From JAICJC01 sp963709425 (GTDB taxonomy: Bacteria > Actinomycetota > Thermoleophilia > Gaiellales > JAICJC01): a DNA stretch of 64,000 bases. A model generated the notes under the pieces. It was not told the DNA's origin, made no database searches, and saw only the letters and a program-made list of their open reading frames with translations. The stretch covers positions 620,001 to 684,000 of the forward strand of contig CAVPWG010000001.1 of the NCBI GenBank assembly GCA_963709425.1, written 5' to 3'. Positions 19,900-28,658 of the stretch are shown here, piece by piece. The position numbers and the translations under genes are program-made. The number at the start of each line of letters is the position of its first letter. Positions within the stretch are counted from its first letter, which is position 1.

Positions 19900-20846
19900 T
19901 ATAGCCGTGCGGGGATACCGGCCACGATGGGGCGGATCCGAGCCATGAGGAGGGCCAGACCGACCAAGCAGGCCCCTCCGAGCATGACCGCGACCCCCCA
20001 GCCCGCGCTCTCACCGACGGCGCCCGAGATCGCTCCGATCCAGACCACGCCCCCCACCGCCCCGATCCACATCACCCCCGGCAGATCGAACGCGGCGGCG
20101 GCCACGAGCGTCCCTGCGACGGCAGCCGTGAGGGCGACGTGCCAGGGGCCGAACGACGCGAAGCCTGCGTCGCCGATGCCGAACGCGCACGCGAGCAGCG
20201 CGAGCAGGGCTGCGGAGCGAAGCGCGTTGGCCGCGGCCTCGCGGTCTCGGCGGGCGAGCGCGACACCCACGGCCAGGGCGAACGCGAACTGCACGGCCAG
20301 GAGCCACGGCGCCGTGCTTCCGTTCAGGAAGCCTCCCAGGTCGGAGGCGAACGCCGTGAACGCGACAAGCGACGCTGAGAGCCCCCACGACGTGAGCCTG
20401 ACGAGGCGCACGGCGGCGTGCATCGCGACGACCACCGCGATCGCGGCCGCGCTTGCGGCCAGGCCGTAGCCCGAGCCGGCATCGGCCGCGGATCCGGCCG
20501 TCAGAAAGGCCAGACCCAGCGCGACGTATCCGACCATCCCGGCGAGCTCGACCTCCCACCGCGGGCGCCCGCGACGGTGAAGCCCGATCGCCGCGGCCAG
20601 CGCCAGCGCCGGGAAGGCGAACGGCCCGACGAGCTTGACGAGCTGCGGAGCACCGTCGTATCCGACACCGAACACGAGCGCCAGGCCGAACAGGACCAGG
20701 ATCGCGCCGGCGGCGCGAAGGACGCCGGCGGCGTCTGGGCGGGCGGACCGGTCCGAGCGCGCAAGCAGGCGATGGAGGTCGGCCGCCTCGACCCGTCCCG
20801 ATTCGAGCCCCGCGCGAACGTCGTCCAGAAGCGCCTCATATTGCAT
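19899..20846 (-). CDS. DUF2157-like polytopic membrane protein
   Basis: A 315-residue protein. A soluble N-terminus of about 45 residues (MQYEALLDDVRAGLESGRVEAADL) precedes nine to ten hydrophobic segments to the end. The short acidic/amphipathic N-terminal domain followed by many TM helices resembles DUF2157 proteins, whose function is unknown. ATG 20846 lies only about nine bases from a -10 element, so the mRNA appears leaderless. It is the first gene of the DUF2157-ahcY-mtnA-UDPGP run, with one-base stop/start overlaps. Confidence 0.65.
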   Translation of the reverse strand: MQYEALLDDVRAGLESGRVEAADLHRLLARSDRSARPDAAGVLRAAGAILVLFGLALVFGVGYDGAPQLVKLVGPFAFPALALAAAIGLHRRGRPRWEVELAGMVGYVALGLAFLTAGSAADAGSGYGLAASAAAIAVVVAMHAAVRLVRLTSWGLSASLVAFTAFASDLGGFLNGSTAPWLLAVQFAFALAVGVALARRDREAAANALRSAALLALLACAFGIGDAGFASFGPWHVALTAAVAGTLVAAAAFDLPGVMWIGAVGGVVWIGAISGAVGESAGWGVAVMLGGACLVGLALLMARIRPIVAGIPARL

Positions 20847-20854
20847 ACATGCTA

Positions 20855-20883
20855 TATATAGCGCGCGTGCGCTATGTCGTCAA
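20855..20883 (-). promoter_or_regulatory. Predicted sigma-70-type promoter for the DUF2157-ahcY-mtnA run
   Basis: On the minus strand, TTGACG (20883-20878) and TATATA (20860-20855) are separated by exactly 17 bp. This AT-rich -10 region stands out in the GC-rich surroundings. Transcription should begin at or just before the ATG at 20846, giving a leaderless message, which is common in Actinobacteria. Confidence 0.65.
20858..20875. promoter_or_regulatory. Palindrome in the promoter spacer (operator candidate)
   Basis: ATAGCGCGCGTGCGCTAT has 7-bp arms around GCGT. It overlaps the promoter spacer and the upstream edge of the -10, so a bound dimeric repressor would block RNA polymerase. The regulator is unknown. 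Confidence 0.5.
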
Positions 20884-20919
20884 GTGGCGGGAGACGTTGG
20901 GCCCAGCCGGCTGCCGCTG

Positions 20920-21906
20920 CTAGTCGGCCAGCGCCCGCTTCAGCGCGGCGATGGCTGCGACCGGCGTGGGGTCGACACCCCGGGCGAGCGCCGCGTGGTA
21001 GGTGACCCAGTCGCCGGTCGCGACGAGGCTGAAGGCGCGCGCGGTGCGCGACAGCCCGTGCCCCTCGACGGCGGCGACGACGGTGGCGTGCGGGCGTGCC
21101 AGTTCGAGCGTGGCGTCGATCCGCCGCCGGATCGCTTCGGACTCGTCCGGATCGCGCAGGGCGACGACGGCGAAGCCGCGCCCATCGGCCCCCTCCCAGC
21201 CCACGATCTCATTGTGGCCGAGCTCCGGGAAGGCGTGGCTGAAGGCGTGCATCTTGGCGTTCTCGTTGAACTGGGTCTTCCACCGGTATGCGACCGCACC
21301 GAGCGGCCCCGTGCCGTAGATCAGCGGGACGCTGCCGGCCAGACTGGGCCCCAGCTCGGCGGCGGCTTGGCGGTCGCAGGACTCGACGCCCACGGCGCAC
21401 TCCTCGGCGATCCCGTCGGCGGAGAGCCCGCACGCGGCGAACGCGCCCGCCATCGCCCCGAACAGATAGCCCAGCGCCGCCCGCGGCTGCAGCCCACCGG
21501 GGACGAGCGCGCACGGGAAGCCGAGCTCGTCCGCAAGCCGGGCGAGCTCACCGCCGGATGCGACTCCCAGCAGGGCGGCTCCCTGCGCGTGCGCCTGCTG
21601 CGCGCAGGCCAGGGTCTCGGCGGTGTCGCCGGAATAGCTCGTGCAGACCACGAGCGTGCCCGGCCCGGCCCAGACCGGGACGCCGAAGCCGCGAACGCGG
21701 GTGATCGGGACGGGGCAGTCGGCGGCGACGAGCGCCCGTAGCAGCTCGCCTCCCATCGCGGAGCCGCCCATGCCGGCCATGACCACGGCCGCCGGGAGGC
21801 CCAGCTCCGTACCGGCCTCGGCGCCCCTCCGCTCGCCCTCGCGCAGCTGCTCGGCCATGCCGGCGATGGCGTCGGACATGCCCGACGGATCGGCCTGGAA
21901 CGTCAC
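20920..21906 (-). CDS. SIS-domain bifunctional phosphoglucose/phosphomannose isomerase-like protein
   Basis: About 328 residues with two SIS folds. The first has VVMAGMGGSAMGGELL and the phosphosugar loop VVCTSYSGDTAET. The second includes YGTGPLGAVAYRWKTQFNENAKM and FPELGHNEIVGWE, typical of the actinobacterial/archaeal PGI/PMI family. It interconverts fructose-6-P with glucose-6-P and/or mannose-6-P, feeding the neighbouring NDP-sugar synthesis. GTG 21906 gives a four-base overlap (GTGA) with the upstream stop; GTG 21909 is equally possible. It is the last gene of the polysaccharide run. Confidence 0.82.
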   Translation of the reverse strand: MTFQADPSGMSDAIAGMAEQLREGERRGAEAGTELGLPAAVVMAGMGGSAMGGELLRALVAADCPVPITRVRGFGVPVWAGPGTLVVCTSYSGDTAETLACAQQAHAQGAALLGVASGGELARLADELGFPCALVPGGLQPRAALGYLFGAMAGAFAACGLSADGIAEECAVGVESCDRQAAAELGPSLAGSVPLIYGTGPLGAVAYRWKTQFNENAKMHAFSHAFPELGHNEIVGWEGADGRGFAVVALRDPDESEAIRRRIDATLELARPHATVVAAVEGHGLSRTARAFSLVATGDWVTYHAALARGVDPTPVAAIAALKRALAD

Positions 21907-22778
21907 CACACCGGTTCTCCAGAAATTCCCACCACCCGATTGTCCACGCTCATGCCCTCCACCACAAGCGCCCCGGCGAGGACGACCGACCCGCGCACCC
22001 GCGCGCCGGCCCCGATCCGGCACGCCGGACCGATCACGGAGCGCTCGACGGAGGCGGTCGGGTCGACCTCGGCGGTGGGGTCGACGAGCCCCCCGGGGGG
22101 CATCCGCTCGAGGTTCGCCGCAAGGTAGCTCTCGGGCGTTCCGATGTCGCGCCAGGCGCCCTCGTCCGCCAGTGCGTAGAGCCCTTCCCCCACGAGCCGC
22201 GGGAAGACGTCGTACTCGACGGACACCGGGCCGCCGGGCGGGATCAGGTCGAGCACGTCGGGCTGGGCGACGTACGTGCCGGCGTTGATCGTCCGCACCG
22301 GCGTCGACCCCGGCGGCGGCTTCTCGATGAACGCCGTGACCGCCCCGCCGGCATCGGTGGCGACGACACCGTACCGGCTCGGGTCGTCCACCGGGTGAAG
22401 CGCGATCGTCATGCGCGCCCGGCGGTCGCCGTGGAACGCGACCAGCGCGGACAGGTCGAGAGCGGTGAGGACGTCGCCGTTGCACGCGACGAACGGCTCG
22501 GAGATGCCGGCTTCGCGAGCGGCATACGCGATGGCCCCGCCGGTGCCGAGCGGCTCCGGCTCGACGACGTACTCGAGCTCCGAGCCGAAGTGGGCCCGGA
22601 TCGCGTCGGGCTTGTAGCCACAGGCGAGCACGATCCGATCGACGCCGTGCGAGCGCAGGTGCTCGACCTGATGCTCGAGGAACGGCCGGTTGGCGATCGG
22701 CAGCATCGACTTGGGCGTCGTGTACGTGAGGGGGCGAAGGCGGGTGCCCTCGCCGCCCACCAGGACGACCGCGATCAC
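21903..22778 (-). CDS. NDP-sugar pyrophosphorylase (mannose/glucose-1-phosphate nucleotidyltransferase)
   Basis: A 291-residue nucleotidyltransferase. The N-terminal signature VVLVGGEGTRLRPLTYTTPK (4-23) is followed by NRPFLEHQVEHL, a VACNGDVL metal site (about 104-111), and a C-terminal left-handed beta-helix fragment (DPTAEVDPTASVERSVIG). This matches GTP:mannose-1-P guanylyltransferases and RmlA-like enzymes; which nucleotide and sugar are used cannot be read from the sequence. GTG 22778 overlaps the ugd stop by four bases. It makes an activated sugar for the same envelope polymer as its neighbours. Confidence 0.85.
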   Translation of the reverse strand: MIAVVLVGGEGTRLRPLTYTTPKSMLPIANRPFLEHQVEHLRSHGVDRIVLACGYKPDAIRAHFGSELEYVVEPEPLGTGGAIAYAAREAGISEPFVACNGDVLTALDLSALVAFHGDRRARMTIALHPVDDPSRYGVVATDAGGAVTAFIEKPPPGSTPVRTINAGTYVAQPDVLDLIPPGGPVSVEYDVFPRLVGEGLYALADEGAWRDIGTPESYLAANLERMPPGGLVDPTAEVDPTASVERSVIGPACRIGAGARVRGSVVLAGALVVEGMSVDNRVVGISGEPVW

Positions 22779-25576
22779 GAGACGGCGTCCGCCCGATCCC
22801 CCCCGAGCCGGAGCACGTCCGCCGGATCGGCCGGCCGGCCGACCGACTCGTAGGCGAACCCGGCCGCCCGCGCCTGGCGCGGGTCGAGCAGGTTGCGGCC
22901 GTCGACGATGAGCGGCGTCGCCATCGCCTCGCGGACGGCGCGGCTGGCGAGGTGCCGGAACTCGCCCCACTCGGTCACGATGACCGCGGCGTCGGCTCCG
23001 GTCACGGCGTCGAGCAGCGAGTCGGCGAGCTCCACGCCCTCGCCCAGCGCGGCCCGCGCGTTCCCCATCGCCACGGGGTCGTAGCCGACCACGTCGGCGC
23101 CCTCCGAGCGCAGGCGGGCGGCCAGGACGAGACTCGATGCCTCGCGCATGTCGTCGGTGTTCGACTTGAACGCCAGCCCGAGGAGCGCGATCCGGCGGCC
23201 GCGCAGCGACCCCAGATGCCGCTCGAGCTTGCCGACGACGCGGCGCTTCTGGAGCTCGTTCACCTCGATGACGGCGGTCAGGAGCTGGAAGTGGTAGCCG
23301 GAGTTTCCCGCCAGCTGCTTGAGCGCGTTCACGTCCTTGGGGAAGCAGTTGTGAACGACGAGGCCGCCGGTCGTCACGAAGGTGCCGGCGTCCGGAACCT
23401 CCAGCGAGTACACCCAGCCGTCGAACTGCTCGCGCTCGACGTCCACGACACGCACGTGGGCCGCGCCGGTGTCGAATCGGCGGTATCCGGTCGGAGCGAT
23501 GCGCTTCGACTGCGCATCGATGCTCGCCTGCACCTCCGCCCGGTCGCTCTCGCCGGCGAGAGCGAGCATGCGCTCGACCTGGTCTGCGCCCGCGATCACG
23601 ATCCAGTGGCTGTCGACCGTGGACTTGGCGGTGCGGCCGACCTTGTGCCGCGCGGCCACCTCGAGATCACCGAGCAGCCGCAGGACGCCGTCGGCAAGCT
23701 CGCGCGATGCAGTTCCCATCTCGAGGACCACGCTCGGCCCCCCACCGATCCGCGACCACGAGCCGTCCCCCTCCCAGAGCCCACTGAGCAGAGCGAGCTT
23801 GTTCTCATCCGGTTGGCTCCAGATCAGGTCGGGGACGCGCTGCTCGTAGCAGTTCTGCCCGAGGCCGAGCGTCCCCGTCCACCAGCCGGCGAGGATCCTG
23901 GAGGACACGAGGACGCGCCTCGACGTGGCCGCTTGGTGCACCGATGCCTTCACGCCCTTGCTCGTCCAGTAGTCCGCCACCTCCTGCACGAGATGGCTCT
24001 CGTCCGTCGGGTGGAAGCTCCATGAAAGCCGCACACGGTCGCCGTCCCGGGAGCACGAGCCCTCGGCCAGATACAGGCCGACGATCCTCCAGAACGCCGG
24101 GTCGTCGAGGTCGAAGATGGTGGGGACGTACGTGCCGTTCCGCGCCGTCCCGACCGCCGCCCGGTCAAGCGCGAGCTCCAGCGCATAGGCCTCGTTCGCG
24201 CGCAGGCTGCCGGAGCGCAGGATGTCGCTGAGCCGCACCTGGCCGGATCGGGGGTGATCATCGAGAACTCCGGAGGCCGCCGCCCGGGCGCTGACGCCGG
24301 TAAGCGGCGCGAGCTGGTCGCCGGGGAGGCGCGCGATGAGATCCGAAGGGCATAGCCCTGCTGTGACGGTCCCTGACAGCACTTCGTGGGCGTCGCCTCC
24401 GTCAAACTCGTCGGCACAGACATCAACGCCCTGGGCGATCGGAAGCCAGTGATCCGGGCCGAGGTCATCGGCCAGCACGACCGCCGGCCCGTGGCCGTCG
24501 CGGTCGAATGTCACCAGAGGGTGGTCAGGCGTGCACGTCACCGACCGTCCCATCTTGGTCCGGATGCGGACGACCTCCCCTGACCATCGTCTTCGCGTCG
24601 CGGCGGCGACCCGCATGAACCGCGGCCGCTCGCCCGTCCGCCACGCGAGCACCTCGAGGTCCGCGGGCTCGACGACGTCGGTGTCGTCGAGCGGACGTTC
24701 CGACGCGAGGCGCCCGAACAGGTCGCTCAGCGGAAGCACACGTGTCTCTCCGGACGTACGCACCAGCACCGTCTCGTCGCCGATCAGGCACGACCCCCCA
24801 AATCCAATGCCCGGCCGCAGGAAGTGCGGCCCGATGCGGTCGTCGAGCCCCATCCCCTGGGCAACGACGGACACGTCCGCCCCGACCTCCTCGCACACGT
24901 TCGCGATCTCGTTGATGAACGAGATCTTGGTCGCGAGAAAGGCGTTCGAGCCGTACTTGATCATCTCGGCCGACGCCACGTCGGTGCGGATGACCGACGC
25001 CTCGAGGTCGGCGTAGAGGTCGGCGACCGCCTGTCCGTCGGCCTCGTCGGACGCGCCGATCACGATCCGGTCGGGCTCCATGAAGTCGGACAGCGCCCGG
25101 CCCTCGCGCAGGAACTCGGGGTTGGAGACGTAGCCGATCTGGTCGAGCCCGCGGGCGTCCAGCTCGAGCCGTACCTTCTCGCCGGTGCCGACGGGGACGG
25201 TCGACTTCATGACGAGCACGTGGCGGACCCCGGTCGCCGGGATGCCGGCCACGACGGCCTCGACGCGCGACAGGTCGGCGTCGCCCGACGCCGTGGGAGG
25301 CGTGTCGACACAGACGAACACCACCCGGCAGCGCTCGAGCACGTCGGCCAGCTCGAGGGTGAACGTGAGCCGCGCGCGGTTCCGCTGGAGGAGCGGCTCG
25401 ACGCCCGGCTCGTAGATCGGCACCCGTCCGGCACGAAGCGCGTCGACCCGGTCCGGGTTCACGTCGCAGCAGACGACGTCGTGGCCGAGGTCGGCGAAGC
25501 ACGCAGCGGTCACGAGGCCGACGTAGCCCACGCCGACGACGCCCACGGCGCTCCCGTTCCCCCGTGCCGCGGTCAT
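22775..25576 (-). CDS. ugd: UDP-glucose 6-dehydrogenase precursor containing an intein
   Basis: The 933-residue precursor starts at ATG 25576, overlapping the LCP stop by four bases. Residues 1-262 hold the NAD-binding domain (VGVVGVGYVGLVTA, 11-24), VMKSTVPVGTG and the MIKYGSNAFLATKISFINE helix. Residues 744-933 give CFPKDVNALK and the C-terminal domain with LAFKSNTDDMREASS. The hallmark GFGGSCFPKD catalytic loop is split: GFGGS ends at 262, an intein fills 263-743, and the catalytic cysteine is residue 744. After splicing the enzyme would have about 452 residues, a normal size. It oxidises UDP-glucose to UDP-glucuronate for envelope polysaccharide. Without splicing the active site could not form. 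Confidence 0.95.
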   Translation of the reverse strand: MTAARGNGSAVGVVGVGYVGLVTAACFADLGHDVVCCDVNPDRVDALRAGRVPIYEPGVEPLLQRNRARLTFTLELADVLERCRVVFVCVDTPPTASGDADLSRVEAVVAGIPATGVRHVLVMKSTVPVGTGEKVRLELDARGLDQIGYVSNPEFLREGRALSDFMEPDRIVIGASDEADGQAVADLYADLEASVIRTDVASAEMIKYGSNAFLATKISFINEIANVCEEVGADVSVVAQGMGLDDRIGPHFLRPGIGFGGSCLIGDETVLVRTSGETRVLPLSDLFGRLASERPLDDTDVVEPADLEVLAWRTGERPRFMRVAAATRRRWSGEVVRIRTKMGRSVTCTPDHPLVTFDRDGHGPAVVLADDLGPDHWLPIAQGVDVCADEFDGGDAHEVLSGTVTAGLCPSDLIARLPGDQLAPLTGVSARAAASGVLDDHPRSGQVRLSDILRSGSLRANEAYALELALDRAAVGTARNGTYVPTIFDLDDPAFWRIVGLYLAEGSCSRDGDRVRLSWSFHPTDESHLVQEVADYWTSKGVKASVHQAATSRRVLVSSRILAGWWTGTLGLGQNCYEQRVPDLIWSQPDENKLALLSGLWEGDGSWSRIGGGPSVVLEMGTASRELADGVLRLLGDLEVAARHKVGRTAKSTVDSHWIVIAGADQVERMLALAGESDRAEVQASIDAQSKRIAPTGYRRFDTGAAHVRVVDVEREQFDGWVYSLEVPDAGTFVTTGGLVVHNCFPKDVNALKQLAGNSGYHFQLLTAVIEVNELQKRRVVGKLERHLGSLRGRRIALLGLAFKSNTDDMREASSLVLAARLRSEGADVVGYDPVAMGNARAALGEGVELADSLLDAVTGADAAVIVTEWGEFRHLASRAVREAMATPLIVDGRNLLDPRQARAAGFAYESVGRPADPADVLRLGGDRADAVS
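23348..24790 (-). mobile_element. Intein with LAGLIDADG-type homing endonuclease in ugd
   Basis: A 481-residue intein (precursor residues C263 to N743). Block A is CLIGDETVLV with nucleophile Cys1. Block B is TCTPDHPL with the TxxH histidine. Two dodecapeptide endonuclease motifs are present, GLYLAEGS (500-507, E505) and GLWEGDGS (599-606, D604), so the homing domain looks intact. Block F is VYSLEVPDAGTFV, and block G ends in VVHN with the penultimate His and terminal Asn, followed by Cys+1 of the C-extein. All splicing residues are present, and the frame is continuous with both exteins. The insertion point is the most conserved site in the protein, as is usual for inteins. Confidence 0.95.
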
Positions 25577-27518
25577 CCGGTCGGCTTCAACGAGCGCGCG
25601 ATGGCCACCATCTCGGGGTTCGTCAGGTCGTCGAGGAGCGTGTTGATGACCCAGTAGACGCGGTTGCGGTAGGCGAACGCGACGAGGTGCAGGTGCGGGC
25701 CGTTGTAGTAGAACCGGTACGTGCGGCCGTCGAGCCTCCTCGTGGTTGCGGGGTTCTGGAGGATCGGCGCGTCGGCGAAGCCGGTCTCCTCGATCCCCCA
25801 CCACGCACCGGCGAGGCCCGGCATCTGGAACATCGCGTAGAGCGAGTGGTAGCCGTGGCCGCCGTTGTCGATCACGTACGTGCGGATCGGCGTCGTCGGC
25901 GTGAACGGCACGAAGTTGGACGCGGACTGCGTCACCGTCGGGTACATGCCGGGAATGTGCGCCCGGTGGGCCGCGTCGCGGAACGCCTGGAGGTAGACCT
26001 GGTTGTCGGGCGTGATGGTCGACGGAAGCGCCGAGCTGGGCGACTTGTGAGACGGGTGGATCGCCAGCTTCCCGCCGTAGTCGGTGCCGAGCACGACCAC
26101 GACGTCGGCCGACGTGCTGCTGAATGCGCCCGGCAGCGGGCCGAGCTGCCCGGTGCCGAGGATCTTCTTGACGTCACCGGCCGCGGCCTGCGACCCGGTT
26201 CGGTAGTAGACCCGGGTCTGCGCGTAGGTCTGCGTGTCGGCGTTCGCGGACGAGGTTGGGTAGCCGAACCCCCCGAGCGCCGTGGCGGTCGTGGCGGCCT
26301 CACCGACCTTGATCGTGCCGTTCAGCACCGAGAGCGCCACCGTCGAGGGATCGACGGCCGGCTTGAACCTGGGCTTCTTGGGCTTCTTGGGCTTCTGACC
26401 GGTCGGAAGCTGGGCGGTCGGCGAGGCCAGCGTCTGGGGGTGCGTGAACCGGTACACCGCCCGGTGGATCGCATCCGGCGCGGCGAAGACCACCGACGCC
26501 GTGCCCTCCATCCCGGTCGTTGCCTCGAGCCGGGACGACACGAAATGCCCGGCGAGCGATGGCGCGAGCGTGGCGTACTTGATGAACGTGCGCACGCTGG
26601 GGGCACCGCCGTGCGCGCCGATCTGGACGTTGTGGGAGATCGTGTCGAGCAGCGACTTGATGTCGGGCAGATCGGTGATCGAGACGCCGTGGAAGCGGCT
26701 CGCGGCCCGCTGCTCGAAGGCCCGCAGGAAGGTCTGCTGGCGGGCGTTTCGGTAGAAGTCGGAGTCCGTGTGCCGGTAGCGGCTGAACGCCAGCGCGTCG
26801 GGCCCGCGGAGGAGCTGGTACCCGGGCTTCACGTCGATCACGGAGTAGCGGTCGCCGATCGGCGAGGCGTCGTTCGTGGCCTTGGTGTGCAGGTAGTACT
26901 GGTCGACGGGCACGTACACGCCGTGGAGGTCGTTCACGAGGTCGCTGAAGCCGCGGAAGTCGACCACCGCCACGTAGTTGATCTTGAGCCCGGTGAGGTT
27001 CTTGACGGTCTCGAGCGCGAGCTTCGTCGGGCTCGACCCTGGAGCTGGGCGCCGTCCGAGAAGGCCGCGTTGATGCGGTCGTTCCCGAACCCGGGGATCG
27101 GCACCCACAGGTCGCGCGGGAAGGAGAGCAGCGACACGAGATGCCGCTTGGGGTCGATCCGAACGAGCATGAACGTGTCCGACCGCGACGGCGAGGAGCC
27201 GTCCGTGTAGCGGTGGTCCGAGCCGATCACGAGGGCGATGGCGGGGGCGTCGGCCTGGGGCAGCGGCTCGGCGAGATCGTTCGTGGCCAGCTTGACGTCG
27301 TGCGAATTGCTCGTGATGCGGGTGTAGTCCCCGTAGAGCCAGTAGGCGACGACCCCGGCGCCCGCCAGCAGCACGAGGAAGATGCTCGCGAAGCTCCAGA
27401 GCGCGATGCGCAGCCACCGCCGTCGCTTGGGCTTCTTTGGCGGACGGCCACCGCCGTAAACGGTCATCTTCGGCCGCGCGCGACTCGGCGGCGGCGTGGG
27501 CGGGGTCTGCGTTGCCAT
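25573..27518 (-). CDS. LytR-CpsA-Psr (LCP) family protein with LytR_C domain; one frameshift
   Basis: LCP enzymes attach undecaprenyl-linked glycopolymers to peptidoglycan on the outer membrane face. From ATG 27518 (AGGAG six bases upstream) the protein has a Pro-rich cytoplasmic head, a membrane anchor (WLRIALWSFASIFLVLLAG) and the LCP domain (SDTFMLVRIDPKR, SFPRDLWV, NDRINAAF). Near 27,037-27,041 one base appears to be missing in a G run. The other frame then continues with LALETVKNLTGLKINYVAVV, the arginine-rich FSRYRHTDSDF region, a LytR_C domain, and an extra C-terminal domain of about 160 residues ending in a YRFYYNGPHLHLVAFAYRN region. Corrected length is about 648 residues. It overlaps ugd, consistent with glycopolymer synthesis. 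Confidence 0.85.
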
Positions 27519-27597
27519 CGGCTCCTGGGGCGCGCCGACGCCGGCGCGAGGTCGCAAGAGTATAGACATCCACCCCGTTCGACCCGGGCGGCCAAAC

Positions 27598-28225
27598 TCA
27601 TTCAGGGGCGGGCTCGATCCCCATCTCGATACCCCATGGACCGCGTTCGGAACCGCATTCCTCCTGGAACCACGGGTATGCGTCGGTCAGGAGCCATGCA
27701 TAGGCGGTCACCCGCGCCTGGTAGCGATGCGGGCAGCTCCATCACCTCGAACATGCCGTGCGGGAGGCGGCCGGTCGCGAGGATGACCCACCACGCGGCG
27801 AAGCTCATCATGAGCGAGAAGAGCGCGAGGAAGTAGAGGATGAGCCAGGCCGGGATCGCAAGCAGAAGTCGAAGGCCCGTCGTGAGCCGCGAGAGCCGCT
27901 CGGGTTGGTCGACCCACACGTCGACCGGGTAGCCGTCGGTGCGCGACCCGAGCCCGAACGGCGGAAACCGGTCTGCCAGGAGCAGCCAGTAGCAGCCGAT
28001 CCGGGTCGCATACCTGAGCATCCCGGCGACGAATCCGAAGAGCGGGCGCGGATATCGGCCGGTGGCGAGGATCGCGAGCCAGGCGATGACGAGCAGGATG
28101 GCCGTCGCCAGCTGGAGCACGAGCAGGACGACCAGGTGCGGCACCACCATGAGGGCGCGCAGGAGCGTCCGCGACCGCGAGTGCCGCGCGCGGTACTCGA
28201 TGCGGACGTGCACCGGATGGGCCAC
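27598..28225 (-). CDS. DUF4389 membrane protein; frameshift near the C-terminus
   Basis: From GTG 28225 the protein shows an RIEYRARHSRSRTLLR start, a membrane hairpin (about 25-50), the GRYPRPLFGFVAGMLRY segment and a second hairpin (about 115-145). It ends in GRLPHGMFEVMEL. This layout fits DUF4389 proteins, which have no assigned function. One extra C at about 27,731-27,733 breaks the frame. In the corrected frame it continues HRYQARVTAYAWLLTDAYPW and stops at 27598, about 208 residues. It lies 13 bases downstream of atpC. Confidence 0.7.
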
Positions 28226-28238
28226 GTCCAGCCGGCCC

Positions 28239-28653
28239 TCAGCCGGGGGCGATCTTGGCGACCGCCTCGGCGAAGGCCGCGGCCCGGCGGGCGGCGTAGA
28301 CGTCGCCGTCGCCGCCCTCGGCCCGCTCGAGCGCCTCGCGCGCCTCCTCGAGCCGGCGCGCTGGCCTCCGCAGCCTCGATCGACTCGGCATCGAGCGCCT
28401 CGCCGACCAGCACGACGGCGCGGTTCGCGCGCACCTGGACGTAGCCGTCGTCGGTCGCGTAGCGCCTGACTGCGCCGGCCTCGTCGGTGATGCGCGTCTC
28501 GCCGGGCTTGAGCAGCGAGATCAGCGGCGCGTGGTTCGCGAGGATGCCCAGTTCGCCGGCCGCGCCGGGCACGACGAGCATCTCGGCGTCGCCGGCGAAC
28601 GCGACGCCCTCCGGCGTGATCAGCTCCACGGGATATGCCGGGTGCTCGGCCAC
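28239..28653 (-). CDS. atpC: ATP synthase epsilon subunit; one frameshift
   Basis: GTG 28653 begins MAEHPAYPVELITPEG. The beta-sandwich follows, with the conserved GILANHAPLISLLKPGETRI region (about 37-57) and the DGYVQVRANRAVVLV strand. An extra C at about 28,353-28,356 then shifts the frame; the corrected frame gives the helical hairpin (LEEAREALERAEGG to AFAEAVAKIAPG) and stops at 28239, about 137 residues, the normal epsilon size. Epsilon sits in the central stalk and modulates ATP hydrolysis. It starts six bases after the atpD stop. Confidence 0.88.
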
Positions 28654-28658
28654 GGAGG

